In this document: piece by piece, positions 1 to 8,446 of the stretch
Layout: every line of letters starts with the position of its first letter
Numbering within the stretch: the first letter of the stretch is position 1
Source: Agrobacterium leguminum
GTDB lineage: Bacteria; Pseudomonadota; Alphaproteobacteria; Rhizobiales; Rhizobiaceae
Assembly: GCF_015704895.1 (NCBI RefSeq)
Contig: NZ_JADQWB010000006.1
Span: forward strand, 124,001-188,000
Length of the DNA stretch: 64,000 nucleotides
Reading direction: 5' to 3'
Notes under the pieces: model-generated
The model's database searches: none
What the model was told of the DNA's origin: nothing
Seen by the model: only the letters and a program-made list of their open reading frames with translations
Translations under genes and position numbers: made by a program

Positions 1-1231
1 CGGGATCGGAGTAATCGCCCGCGGAGATGCCTTCGCGGACCTTCACCACGGAGAACATGCCGCCCATCTCGATGGGGCCGTGCGGACCCCAACCCGTCAT
101 CATGGGTACGGTATTCTCGGGGATTTCCATTTCCATCGCGCCCATATCGGCCATGCCGGCGGTGCCCATCGGCATATATTCCGGCCGCACCTTGCGGATT
201 TTCTCCGCGACGGTCTTCTTGTCGACGCCGATGAAGGTTGGGACGTCATGTCCCATGGCATTCATCGTATGGTGCGACTTGTGGCAATGGATCGCCCAGT
301 CGCCGACATATTTGGCGTCGAATTCATAGGCCCGCATCGCACCCACGGGGATATCGATGCTGACCTCCGGCCAGCGCGCCTCGGGCCGCACCCAGCCGCC
401 GTCCGTGCAGGTCACCTCGAAATCGTAACCGTGCATGTGGATCGGATGGTTGGTCATGGTCAGGTTGCCGACGCGCACGCGCACCCGGTCGTCCTTGGAA
501 ACCACCAGCGGATCGATGCCCGGAAACACCCGGCTGTTCCATGACCACAGATTGAAGTCGGTCATGGTCATGATCTTCGGCACATAGGAGCCGGGATCGA
601 TGTCGAAGGCATTGATGAGGAACACGAAGTCGCGGTCCACCGGCATGAAGGCCGGGTCCTTCGGATGGATCACGAAGAAGCCCATCATGCCCATCGCCAT
701 CTGCACCATCTCGTCCGAATGCGGGTGGTACATGAAGGTGCCGGATTTCACGAGATCGAACTCGTAGACGAAGGTTTTGCCAACCGGGATATGCGGCTGC
801 GACAACCCGCCGACGCCGTCCATGCCGGATGGCAGGATCATGCCGTGCCAGTGGATCGTCGTATGTTCCGGCAGCTTGTTGGTGACGAAAATACGCACCC
901 GGTCGCCTTCGACGGCCTCGATGGTCGGGCCGGGCGACTGGCCGTTGTAACCCCAGAGGCGGGCGGTCATGCCCTCCGCCATTTCGCGCTCCACCGGCTC
1001 GGCGACAAGGTGGAATTCCTTGACGCCGTTGTTCATCCGGAAGGGCAGGGTCCAGCCGTTGAGGGTGACGACGGGGTTGTAATCCGGGCCGGTGGTGGGC
1101 TTGACCGGGGCCTGGGTCGCAGCCGTTTCCATCACTGCCGCTTCCGGCAGGCTGGTGTTGGATGTTTTCGCCCAGGCCGCCGAGGAGACCATTGCGGCGC
1201 CGACACCCAGAAAGTTTCTTCTGTTAAACAT
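1..1231 (-). CDS. Multicopper oxidase, CopA/CueO-like (C-terminus cut by window edge)
   Basis: Probable periplasmic multicopper oxidase that oxidises Cu(I) in copper tolerance. The N-terminus has a twin-arginine signal (MFNRRNFLGVGAAM... ending near AWA), so the folded, copper-loaded enzyme would be exported by Tat. All four copper-ligand blocks are visible in order: HWHG near residue 126, HPHSDE near 168, HPIHMHG near 260 and HCHKSHH near 312. A Met-rich stretch follows (residues about 345-390, PMGTAGMADMGAMEMEI), as in copper-handling members of the family. The frame is still open at base 1, so the stop codon is outside the window. The gene starts 14 bases after the TolC-type gene ends, so it is the distal gene of that operon. 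Substrate is inferred from family and neighbours. Confidence 0.93.
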   Translation of the reverse strand, partial: MFNRRNFLGVGAAMVSSAAWAKTSNTSLPEAAVMETAATQAPVKPTTGPDYNPVVTLNGWTLPFRMNNGVKEFHLVAEPVEREMAEGMTARLWGYNGQSPGPTIEAVEGDRVRIFVTNKLPEHTTIHWHGMILPSGMDGVGGLSQPHIPVGKTFVYEFDLVKSGTFMYHPHSDEMVQMAMGMMGFFVIHPKDPAFMPVDRDFVFLINAFDIDPGSYVPKIMTMTDFNLWSWNSRVFPGIDPLVVSKDDRVRVRVGNLTMTNHPIHMHGYDFEVTCTDGGWVRPEARWPEVSIDIPVGAMRAYEFDAKYVGDWAIHCHKSHHTMNAMGHDVPTFIGVDKKTVAEKIRKVRPEYMPMGTAGMADMGAMEMEIPENTVPMMTGWGPHGPIEMGGMFSVVKVREGISAGDYSDP

Positions 1232-1245
1232 GGTCGTTTCCTTTC

Positions 1246-2724
1246 TCAGTGTCCGCCACCGCCGCCGCCAGCGGCGGCAACCTCGGTCTCCGCGCCCGCC
1301 GCAGCACCCGTGCCGCCGCCGTAAATGGCGGGAGCGAGGCTGGCCTCGGCGAGCCAGAAGTCACGTTTCGCGTTGATGGCGAGCAGGCTTGAATTGACCT
1401 TTTCCCGGCTGTCGGCCAGAAGCTCGAAGGTGTTGGTGATCATGCCGTTATAGGTCAGCAACGACTGCTCCTCGATCTTGGTGCGCAGCGGCACCACGCT
1501 GTTGCGGTAATGCCGGGCGATGTCATAGTTCGAGCGATAGGCCTGATAGGCGGAGCGGGCTTCCGAGCGGACATTGACCGCCTTTTCCGCCAGCAGGTTC
1601 GCCGCGCGCATATAGGCGAGTTCGGATTCCCGCATGCGCGCCTGACCGGAATCGAAGATCGGAATGACGAATTCCAGCTCGGCATTGCCGGTGGTCTGCT
1701 TGTGGATTTCGCCGTCTTCCAGCTCGCGCTCGGTCTCGAAGCCGGAACGGATTTCGAGATCGGTCACGTATCGGGTGGCTTCGGTGAGCTTGAACGACCG
1801 GGCGGTCGCCTCCAGATCGAGCTTTGCCATCTGCAGATCCACGCGGCGCTGCAGCGCCTCGGCCTCGATCATGTCCCGTTTGGTGAGAGCCTTCGGAAGC
1901 GGGGGCAGGCGGTTGGGAATGGTGTATTCGATATCCGCTCCCCACAGCCCCATCAGCCGGGTCAGTTCCTCCTTGGCAAGACGGGCCTCAAGCCGCGCCC
2001 TGGCGATCTGGCCCGTCAACTCGGCGTAAAAGACTTGCTCGCGGGCCTGGCCCTCCTTGTTGAGCGAACCCGCCTCGCCAAGTTTCACGGCAAGTTCCGA
2101 GGCGGCATCCGCCGCGGTCTGCGCCTGCGCCAGCTGGCCGACATTTTCCCATGCCGCCACCGCGGTAATCCAGGCGCGGCGGGTATCGGCCGCCAGTTGC
2201 AGCGTCTTCAGCGCGGCGCCAAGCTGCGCCTTGCGGAAGCCGGTATCGGCGATCTCGACATTTTTCTTGAGGGTGGCCAGCGCCAGAATATTGGTGACGA
2301 CGACACCCTCGATCGCCTGATAGGCCCTGAGCCCCGGGGTGCCGATCCCCGTCAGCCCGATGCCGACCCGCGGATTGACCAGCATGGTCGATTGCCATGC
2401 GGTGGCGGCGGATTCGCCGAGATCGGCATAGGCTGCCTGAAGGCCCTTGTTGTTCAGGAGCGCAACCTGCACCGCCGTCTCGACATCGAGACTTTTGCCG
2501 GCGGCCATCAGCGATTTGACGCGGGCCTGCGTTGCCTGCGCCTCGGTCCGGTTCTGCACCCAGACCGCCTGCTTGCCGGTCGCCTCGGATGTCCTGGCCG
2601 AAACATTGGTGAAACCGGCGTCACGCGACGCATATTGGGCGGCCGTAACACAGCCGCCGAGAAGAAACGGCAGGCAAAGGGCGGTCGCGAGTTTCGCTCC
2701 GAGTTTGAAGGTAAGTATCGTCAT
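1246..2724 (-). CDS. TolC-family outer membrane efflux lipoprotein
   Basis: 492-aa outer membrane factor. The N-terminus is a lipoprotein signal (FLLGGCVTAA, lipidated Cys near residue 25). The rest fits two repeats of the TolC/OEP domain, long amphipathic alpha-helical stretches such as the block around AAKAELTRLMGLWG-like residues 250-270, and a second half beginning near LQMAKLDLEATARSF. The tail is odd: a low-complexity Gly/Ala run ending in GGGGGGH that may bind metal. Its ATG overlaps the stop of the upstream lipoprotein gene by four bases (ATGA), indicating translational coupling. No RND or membrane fusion gene is visible here, so a true efflux role depends on partners outside the window or elsewhere. 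Confidence 0.9.
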   Translation of the reverse strand: MTILTFKLGAKLATALCLPFLLGGCVTAAQYASRDAGFTNVSARTSEATGKQAVWVQNRTEAQATQARVKSLMAAGKSLDVETAVQVALLNNKGLQAAYADLGESAATAWQSTMLVNPRVGIGLTGIGTPGLRAYQAIEGVVVTNILALATLKKNVEIADTGFRKAQLGAALKTLQLAADTRRAWITAVAAWENVGQLAQAQTAADAASELAVKLGEAGSLNKEGQAREQVFYAELTGQIARARLEARLAKEELTRLMGLWGADIEYTIPNRLPPLPKALTKRDMIEAEALQRRVDLQMAKLDLEATARSFKLTEATRYVTDLEIRSGFETERELEDGEIHKQTTGNAELEFVIPIFDSGQARMRESELAYMRAANLLAEKAVNVRSEARSAYQAYRSNYDIARHYRNSVVPLRTKIEEQSLLTYNGMITNTFELLADSREKVNSSLLAINAKRDFWLAEASLAPAIYGGGTGAAAGAETEVAAAGGGGGGH

Positions 2725-2951
2725 GATGCGTCTCCTTTCGGAGCCTGCGCATCGTTCTGGTTTCGCCAGGGCTTCGGGTCCACCGGCGCGCGGTGCGTGT
2801 AACCTGCGACCGGGGTCTGATAGCGGATGGGGGCCGCGCCGAGCGAAGGGTTTGCCGCGTCGTCATAGGAGGCGGCGTCGTTCATCAGGGATGTGGCTGT
2901 GCAGCCGCCCAGAAGCAGGGGCGCCGCAACCACAATGTAAATTGGGTTCAT
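2721..2951 (-). CDS. Small lipoprotein of the metal-resistance operon
   Basis: 76-aa protein with a clear lipobox (LLLGGC, Cys at residue 17) after a short hydrophobic segment, so it is predicted to be a membrane-anchored lipoprotein. The mature part is short, polar and Pro-rich (PIRYQTPVAGYTHRAPVD) with no recognised domain. It overlaps the TolC-type gene by four bases and lies 87 bases after the Met/His-rich gene. The position suggests an accessory of the efflux/oxidase operon; no biochemical function can be assigned from sequence. Confidence 0.8.
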   Translation of the reverse strand: MNPIYIVVAAPLLLGGCTATSLMNDAASYDDAANPSLGAAPIRYQTPVAGYTHRAPVDPKPWRNQNDAQAPKGDAS

Positions 2952-3038
2952 GGGTATTTTCCGAACAGGAGATGCAACGGCGCGACGGCGCTAAAGCCGC
3001 TCACGCACGGTCATTGCCCAAAGGCGGGCTTTGCCTGT

Positions 3039-3449
3039 TCAGATATTCGGGGGGCGGTGAAGGAGCGGGGTCTGGCCCAGCGCCTTGCTGTCGTCGAGGA
3101 AGGAACGGATGCTGTTGACGACGGGCCTGCCAATGGTGTCGTGGCCGATCAGAACCGCCATGCCGAGACAGAAATCGCCGCAGCATTGCGGCTTGACGGG
3201 CTTTTTGACGCCGCCGTCCTGTTCGGCCATATCGTTGTGATCATGGCTGTCGGACATCATGGCTGAGGCGCCATGGTTCATCGTCGCGCCGTGATCCATC
3301 ATGGCGGACTGATCGTGCTGCATTCCACCGGCTTCGGCAGGATGCATTGCGGCATTGACGGTGGAAACACTATAGCCAGCCAGTGACAATATCATCACCA
3401 GTCTAAACAACAGGGCCAGCAATTTCGATGTTCGCAACATCTCACGCAT
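3039..3449 (-). CDS. Met/His-rich secreted protein, probable metal-binding
   Basis: 136-aa protein starting at the ATG at 3449; a longer in-frame reading begins at 3587 but its extra N-terminus is not signal-like and overlaps the next gene. The N-terminus is a hydrophobic signal segment (LLALLFRLVMILSLAGYSVS) ending at VNA. The mature part is rich in Met, His and Asp (MQHDQSAMMDHGATMNHG, then SDSHDHND) and carries a Cys cluster (KPQCCGDFCLGMAV). Such composition is typical of periplasmic copper or silver binding proteins, including CopL-like leader proteins of cop operons; membership is not certain. It is first in the operon of lipoprotein, TolC-type protein and multicopper oxidase. Upstream, TTGACA (3480-3485) lies 19-20 bases before TTCTAC/TCTACG, a long spacer resembling MerR-type metal promoters, though no dyad is clear. 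Confidence 0.75.
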   Translation of the reverse strand: MREMLRTSKLLALLFRLVMILSLAGYSVSTVNAAMHPAEAGGMQHDQSAMMDHGATMNHGASAMMSDSHDHNDMAEQDGGVKKPVKPQCCGDFCLGMAVLIGHDTIGRPVVNSIRSFLDDSKALGQTPLLHRPPNI

Positions 3450-3583
3450 GTTGCGTAGAAAAGCTGTAGTCCTGTGATTTGTCAATGGATATCCCTCATA
3501 ACCATCGACGAAAGCCGTTATGTCGCATTCATGCGGAGCGACGCCGGCACGCGCAACGGCAGGGCCTGCAGCCTGCCCGCACC

Positions 3584-4504
3584 TCACACGAAGTCGATGA
3601 AGGCTTCATCGAGAATAAGGAGCTTGCGGGCCTGCATGCGGGCATATTCCTCGTAAAAACCCTGCGAAATCCAGAGTGCGGAACGGCCGCGTCGTCCGCT
3701 CCAGCCGATGCCGCCGATCAGTTCGGCCGCCGCTAGCTTGCGGCCGATGTGGATACGCGACAGGGAGAGGGATGTCGCCAGTTGCGTCACGGTTTCCACA
3801 TCGGTCAGGCGCCTGCCCTGTTCGGTCGGCCGTTCCCAGTCAATGCCGGCGATAAGGCGGTCCATCAGCAGTCCGCCCGCATCGAACCAGTTGAAGATGA
3901 TGGAAAGCGGGCCGGGGCAGCGCACCTCCGGATGCGACAGAAACGCCTGCGATACGCGGGGGTGGATATGGGGAAGCATGGCCTCCGACCGCTTGATGAA
4001 ACGTGATGCCCTGAAGCCCTCATCGAGCAGATCCAGCGCCTGAAAATGCACGTCGTACCATTGGGCGAGCATCGCCAGCGCGGGGGCTGAAGGCACGACC
4101 CCATTGCTGGACCGGTCTGCCGGGCGCGTCATTCCGCGTTTCAGCGCCTCTTTGAAGAAGGCATAAGCGACACTATGGCTGGCGAGTCCATGCCGAAGCG
4201 CCAGATGGCCGAAATCTTCCCGCGTCAGGGCGGGTTCTCCCCCACCTGTTTCACAGGCACCGCATTTCTGAAAATAGAGCGCCAGAAGCGCGTGACACAG
4301 AAGCCGGCTCTGGCGCGTTGCAAAAAGCGCGGTCATCTCGGGCGAACCTTCGTAGAGGGCGATGAAACTTCCCGCCAGCAGACGCAGCGCCGCCGCGAAG
4401 GGTTCTTTTTGCAGCATCGCCTCTATTTCGCCGGGCGCTGGCCTGCGGCAATCGGCTGTCGCGGTCGGCAACCGGGAAATCGCAAAATCGAAAAAATTGG
4501 TCAT
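3584..4504 (-). CDS. Unrecognised protein with a possible winged-helix C-terminus
   Basis: I do not recognise this family. The ATG at 4504 is preferred because GGAG lies about 10 bases upstream (in TCCCGGAGCGCGGCCC); the earlier in-frame start at 4570 adds an unlikely basic leader. This gives 306 aa, soluble, with no signal or membrane span. A Cys pair (FQKCGACE, near residue 90-95) could bind metal. The last 70 residues (LATSLSLSRIHIGRKL, then a Gly/Arg turn and a helix) look like a helix-turn-helix with wing, so a regulatory role is possible. It lies between the AraC gene and the metal-resistance operon on the same strand, ending 134 bases before the Met/His-rich gene. Whether it controls that operon is unknown. 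Confidence 0.6.
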   Translation of the reverse strand: MTNFFDFAISRLPTATADCRRPAPGEIEAMLQKEPFAAALRLLAGSFIALYEGSPEMTALFATRQSRLLCHALLALYFQKCGACETGGGEPALTREDFGHLALRHGLASHSVAYAFFKEALKRGMTRPADRSSNGVVPSAPALAMLAQWYDVHFQALDLLDEGFRASRFIKRSEAMLPHIHPRVSQAFLSHPEVRCPGPLSIIFNWFDAGGLLMDRLIAGIDWERPTEQGRRLTDVETVTQLATSLSLSRIHIGRKLAAAELIGGIGWSGRRGRSALWISQGFYEEYARMQARKLLILDEAFIDFV

Positions 4505-4589
4505 GGGCCGCGCTCCGGGATGGGATGATCCAATCGGCCTTACAGGAGCTGAAATGGCGCGTCTTCTCATTGCGCGCAGAGGTGAAATT

Positions 4590-5489
4590 TTAAGCCGGCG
4601 GCATATCCGCAGCGCGGGCGTCGCCGGGCGTCATGCCATAGGTGCCGGCGAATACCCTGTAGAAAGTAGCGAGGCTGTCGAAGCCGCAGCCATAGGCGAT
4701 CTGCGTGACCGGCAGGGCGGGGAATGCCAGCAGCAACCGCCTCGCCTCCTCGATCCGCATGGAGGAGAGCGTGCGGGAAAACGACAGTTCGGCACCCTCG
4801 AAAACCACATGCAATTGCCGAAGCGAAATGCCCAGTTCCCTTGCGACGGCGGCTGGGGTGAGGTTCTGCCGGGATTTTTTCCGTATCATGATGTCCTGTG
4901 CCGCATAACAGAGCCCGGTCCTGAGCGCGGCGCGCACCTCCGGCATGGCGGGCGAAAGCCGCCCGCGCGCCGTCATGGCAAGCCGGGCGATATGGGTGAC
5001 ATCGCGGGTGGGATCGATGAGCCTGCCGGGGTCGGCGTTCAGCGCGTTAAAAAGGGCCCGGAAGGGCAGGGAGAAACTGTTGTTTTCCGCATAACGCGTC
5101 GCAAACAGATCATCGGTGGCCTGACCGAGCATGACCTCGTAGTCCACGGGGATCTTCAGCATCCTGTAGTGAAAATCCGCCTCGTTTCCCGGTATCGCGT
5201 CATAGGGCAAGTCGGAATAGTTGATGGTGATATCGCCGCCGCCGACCGCGTGAACCTGATTTTTGCCGGCATGCAGAAAGCCGGAGCCCCTGACCTGCAG
5301 GCCGATGCAGAGGCTGTCGCCGGCAATGCGGGCAATATCGGCTTCGGTGCGGTTCACCCGGTAAGAGGAAGCGCGCATCTCGGTCACCACGGCGCCGGCG
5401 ACGGCGCGCGCCTGAAACGAACCCGTGAAGCTGTGGCGAAGGTCCCGCGCAAGCTCGATCGTCACACCAAACAGGCTTTTGCCGCGCAC
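4590..5489 (-). CDS. AraC-family transcriptional regulator (true start unclear)
   Basis: The C-terminal 100 residues are a standard AraC/XylS double helix-turn-helix: AAVARELGISLRQLHVVF for the first helix pair and RRLLLAF..VTQIAYGCGFDSLATFYRVF for the second. The N-terminal region matches the ligand/dimer domain of the AraC-binding-like group. The first conventional start is the GTG at 5489, which gives 299 aa, but the conserved type of N-terminus (FDQWREVRGKSLFGV) begins upstream of it. The frame is open back to a TAG at 5589-5591, which is also the stop of the GNAT gene, and has no ATG in between. A strong Shine-Dalgarno (GGGGAGG, 5567-5573) sits 8 bases before an ACG at 5556-5558, which would give 322 aa. 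Target genes are unknown. Confidence 0.85.
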   Translation of the reverse strand: MRGKSLFGVTIELARDLRHSFTGSFQARAVAGAVVTEMRASSYRVNRTEADIARIAGDSLCIGLQVRGSGFLHAGKNQVHAVGGGDITINYSDLPYDAIPGNEADFHYRMLKIPVDYEVMLGQATDDLFATRYAENNSFSLPFRALFNALNADPGRLIDPTRDVTHIARLAMTARGRLSPAMPEVRAALRTGLCYAAQDIMIRKKSRQNLTPAAVARELGISLRQLHVVFEGAELSFSRTLSSMRIEEARRLLLAFPALPVTQIAYGCGFDSLATFYRVFAGTYGMTPGDARAADMPPA

Positions 5490-5566
5490 TTCGCGCCATT
5501 GGTCGAAGCGGTGTTCGGGCAGAAAATCGTCGGTTGCGAAGCGGACTATGGTGTTCGTGGCTTGAT

Positions 5567-5573
5567 CCTCCCC
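5567..5573 (-). promoter_or_regulatory. Ribosome binding site before a non-standard start of the AraC gene
   Basis: On the minus strand GGGGAGG is followed after 8 bases by ACG (5556-5558), in frame with the AraC regulator. No ATG, GTG or TTG lies at a useful distance. The strength and spacing of the site suggest translation begins here, either at a non-standard codon or at what was once an ATG. Confidence 0.5.
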
Positions 5574-5588
5574 GACGATCCTGGCGGC

Positions 5589-6035
5589 CTATTTTTCCGT
5601 TGCGCGAAATCGAAGATGAACGAGCGGATAGGGTCGCCCCTGTCCGTCGAGATCGGAGCGTCCCGTCGGTTCGAATCCCAGCCGGCGATAAAACCCTATG
5701 GCCCCGGCGTTCTGTTCGTTGACGTCCGTGGTCAATGCGGGGTGGAGCGCAAGCGCCCGCTGGACCAGAACCTTGCCGATGCCCTGGCCATGATGGTCCG
5801 GATCGATGAAAAGCGCCTCCATATGCCCTTCATGCAGAAACATGAAACCGAGGGGGCGGTCAGAAACATCGACCGCCAGCGTGAGCGGCGCCTGCGGCAG
5901 AAAAGCTTCGACTTCCTGCCCGATTGCGACGCGATCCGCCGGCAGAAGGAACCCGTGGGTGGCGTCGACTGCTTTGCTCCATATGTCGAGGATGCGGGAA
6001 GCGTCGCGGCTCTCGGAGGGACGAAGTGTGATCAT
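5589..6035 (-). CDS. GNAT-family N-acetyltransferase, YjaB-like
   Basis: 148-aa single-domain GNAT enzyme expected to transfer an acetyl group from acetyl-CoA. Motif A, the acetyl-CoA pyrophosphate loop, is seen as HHGQGIGKVLVQRAL (near residues 80-95), preceded by the strand EALFIDPDH. The C-terminal NAGAIGFYRRLGFEPTGRS is the usual motif B. Overall it most resembles YjaB-type acetyltransferases (DIWSKAVDATHGFL near the N-terminus). The substrate cannot be predicted. It is upstream of the AraC gene on the same strand and in the same reading frame, separated from it by the TAG stop and about 10-33 codons, so the two are probably cotranscribed. Confidence 0.85.
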   Translation of the reverse strand: MITLRPSESRDASRILDIWSKAVDATHGFLLPADRVAIGQEVEAFLPQAPLTLAVDVSDRPLGFMFLHEGHMEALFIDPDHHGQGIGKVLVQRALALHPALTTDVNEQNAGAIGFYRRLGFEPTGRSDLDGQGRPYPLVHLRFRATEK

Positions 6036-6197
6036 GCCTCACCCTTAGCAAGTGCGGACTTTTCACGCCATGGGCCGGTCCGATCTTTTCCGTGAGCACG
6101 TGCGTATTCAATGAATTTCAGCGTTGAAAGCCGGGGCTTCCGATCCCCGCATATGCCGCCATCTCTCCTGCCGACAAAATTTTCCCGAAAAAAGTGC

Positions 6198-6247
6198 TTG
6201 CAAAAAGCAGTTCGAAAAAAATAGATAAAAAGAACTTCTATCTATTT
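6198..6247 (+). promoter_or_regulatory. bioB promoter with BioR-type operator
   Basis: A perfect 9-base inverted repeat, AAATAGATA (6219-6227) and TATCTATTT (6239-6247), separated by 11 bases, lies just upstream of bioB. Both arms resemble the TTATMKATAA box bound by BioR, the GntR-family biotin regulator of alphaproteobacteria. A candidate -35 (TTGCAA, 6198-6203) and -10 (within ATAGATA, 6221-6227) place the left arm over the -10. Repressor binding would therefore block RNA polymerase when biotin is plentiful. The sequence match is direct; BioR control is inferred from Agrobacterium and Brucella. Confidence 0.75.
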
Positions 6248-6269
6248 ATTTTGAGGGAAAGATCGACAG

Positions 6270-7304
6270 ATGGACCAGATCGTCACGCAAATCGACAGAA
6301 ATCCAGCTCCGATTGCGGGTTTCAGCAACGGCTTGTCGCTCGAAGAAGCCAAAATTATCTATAATTTACCTTTTAACGATCTCCTGTTCCGCGCCCAGCA
6401 GGTGCATCGCTGTCATTTCGATCCCAATGCCATCCAGATGAGCCGGCTTTTATCCATCAAGACCGGCGGCTGCCCGGAGGATTGCGGTTATTGCAGCCAG
6501 TCCGCCCGCAACCCCACCGGCCTCAAGGCCTCCAAACTCATGGAAGTGGAGCGGGTGCTGACTGAAGCGCGCAAGGCGAAGGAGGGCGGCGCGACGCGTT
6601 ATTGCATGGGTGCTGCCTGGCGCAATCCCAAGGAGCGCGACATGGAGGCCGTTGTGGCCATGGTTGAGGGCGTGAAGGCGCTCGGCATGGAAACCTGCAT
6701 GACGCTCGGCATGCTGACGCCGGAGCAATCCGAGCGGCTGGCCGATGCCGGTCTCGACTACTACAACCACAACGTCGACACTTCCGAGCGGTTCTATTCG
6801 CAGATCATCACCACCCGTACCTTCGAGGACCGGCTGGAAACGCTCGCCAATGTCCGCGATGCCGGCATCAAGGTCTGCGCCGGCGGCATTCTTGGCATGG
6901 GGGAAACGGTGGAAGACCGGATCTCGATGCTGGTGACGCTCGCCAACCTGCCGGTGCCGCCGGAAAGCGTGCCGATCAACATGCTGATCCCGATCCCCGG
7001 CTCGAAGCTTGCCAAGGCCGATCCCGTCGATCCGATCGATTTCGTCCGCACCATCGCGCTGGCGCGCATCCTCATGCCGCGTTCGCATGTGCGGCTTTCG
7101 GCCGGGCGCACGGAGATGAGCGATGAGACGCAGGCGCTCTGTTTCCTGGCCGGCGCCAACTCCATCTTCATCGGCGAAACCCTGCTGACGGCGGATAATC
7201 CGGGTGAGGACCACGATACGGCGCTTTTCCGTCGTCTGGGCCTGAAGCCGATGGAACTGCAGTCCACGGAACTGCAGCCTGCGGAGGCGGGAGGGTGCCG
7301 GTGA
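6270..7304 (+). CDS. bioB: Biotin synthase
   Basis: Radical SAM enzyme that inserts sulfur into dethiobiotin in the last step of biotin synthesis. The [4Fe-4S]/SAM motif CPEDCGYC is near residues 68-75, followed by the conserved [10 protein letters not shown] and the YNHNVDTS block that binds substrate. [25 protein letters not shown] is split here as GRTEMSDE and ANSIFIGE, both typical. 344 aa, slightly long because of a repetitive C-terminal tail ([12 protein letters not shown]). ATG preceded by GAGGGA. First gene of bioBFDAZ and overlaps bioF by 10 bases. Confidence 0.97.
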   Translation: MDQIVTQIDRNPAPIAGFSNGLSLEEAKIIYNLPFNDLLFRAQQVHRCHFDPNAIQMSRLLSIKTGGCPEDCGYCSQSARNPTGLKASKLMEVERVLTEARKAKEGGATRYCMGAAWRNPKERDMEAVVAMVEGVKALGMETCMTLGMLTPEQSERLADAGLDYYNHNVDTSERFYSQIITTRTFEDRLETLANVRDAGIKVCAGGILGMGETVEDRISMLVTLANLPVPPESVPINMLIPIPGSKLAKADPVDPIDFVRTIALARILMPRSHVRLSAGRTEMSDETQALCFLAGANSIFIGETLLTADNPGEDHDTALFRRLGLKPMELQSTELQPAEAGGCR

Positions 7305-8446
7305 ACCTCGCGGCGCTCTCCCCCTATGAGGCGAGGCTTGCCGGCCTGGAGCGCAAATCGCGGCTGCGCGCGCTCGCTCCTCAACAGGGGATCGATTTCA
7401 CCTCCAATGACTATCTTGGCCTTGCCGATTCACCCCGGCTGAAGGCGGCATTTGCTGACGCTATCGGAAGGGGTGTGCCGGTGGGGGCCGGCGGCTCGCG
7501 GCTGCTGCGCGGCAACCACCGGGAACATGAGGCGCTGGAAGCGGAAGCGGCGGCGCTTTTCGGTGCGGAAAAAGCGATCTATTTCGGCAGCGGTTTTGCG
7601 GCCAATGTCGCGCTGTTCTCCACATTGCCGCTGCGGGAAGACCTCGTTCTTCACGATACCCTGATCCATGCCAGCGTCCATGACGGTATTGCGGCCGGCA
7701 AGGCGAAGGCGATAGCGGTGCCGCATAATCAGGTCGAGGCATTCGAACGGGAAATAATCCGCTGGCGGCAAGAGGGTGGCCGGGGCCGTCCGTGGATCGC
7801 CGTCGAAAGCCTTTATTCCATGGATGGCGACCGTGCGCCCCTTTCGGCCCTGGCTGATCTTGCCGGGCAACACGGAGGCTTCCTTGTCGTCGATGAAGCC
7901 CATGCCACCGGTGTTTTCGGCCCCGGCGGGCGCGGGTTTGCCGCGGAGCTGGAAGGCCGGGGCAATGTGGTGGCATTGCACACCTGCGGCAAGGCGCTCG
8001 GTCTTTCCGGCGCGCTTTTGAGCCTGCCGGCGGTGCTCGCCGATTACCTCGTCAACCGCGCCCGTGGTTTCATCTATTCGACTGCGCCTTCGCCGCTGAT
8101 GGCGGCGGCGGTGCGGGAGGCCCTGCGCATTGTCGCCGATGAACCATGGCGACGCCTGCGGCTGGCGGAGCTGGTAAACTTTGCCGGCGAGGAGCTTCGC
8201 TCCCGGCTCGGCGTTGAGCCCAGCGGTTCGCAGATCCTGCCGGTGATGATCGGTGACAATGCCCGCTCGCTTCGTATCGCCGCGCATCTGCGGGAGGGCG
8301 GTTTCGATGTACGCGCGATTCGCCCGCCGACGGTGCCGGAAGGCACGGCGCGCCTGCGCATCGCCATCACGCTCAATGTGGATGAGAGCCAGATCGCCGA
8401 TATGATCGGATTGCTTACCCTTTCCTTGGCGGAGGAGCGGAGATGA
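7295..8446 (+). CDS. bioF: 8-amino-7-oxononanoate synthase
   Basis: PLP enzyme condensing pimeloyl-ACP (or -CoA) with L-alanine to 8-amino-7-oxononanoate. It uses a GTG start at 7295 inside the end of bioB, behind GGCGGGAGGG. Family signatures are TSNDYLGL near residue 35, [11 protein letters not shown] near 65, [15 protein letters not shown] near 200, and [12 protein letters not shown], whose Lys forms the Schiff base with PLP. 383 aa, normal for the family. It overlaps bioD by four bases (ATGA). Confidence 0.96.
   Translation: MPVNLAALSPYEARLAGLERKSRLRALAPQQGIDFTSNDYLGLADSPRLKAAFADAIGRGVPVGAGGSRLLRGNHREHEALEAEAAALFGAEKAIYFGSGFAANVALFSTLPLREDLVLHDTLIHASVHDGIAAGKAKAIAVPHNQVEAFEREIIRWRQEGGRGRPWIAVESLYSMDGDRAPLSALADLAGQHGGFLVVDEAHATGVFGPGGRGFAAELEGRGNVVALHTCGKALGLSGALLSLPAVLADYLVNRARGFIYSTAPSPLMAAAVREALRIVADEPWRRLRLAELVNFAGEELRSRLGVEPSGSQILPVMIGDNARSLRIAAHLREGGFDVRAIRPPTVPEGTARLRIAITLNVDESQIADMIGLLTLSLAEERR

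Noticed and set aside
4362-6095. 577-codon open frame on the plus strand
   Set aside because: Antisense to the unknown, AraC and GNAT genes. Each minus-strand frame shows family motifs or a good ribosome site.
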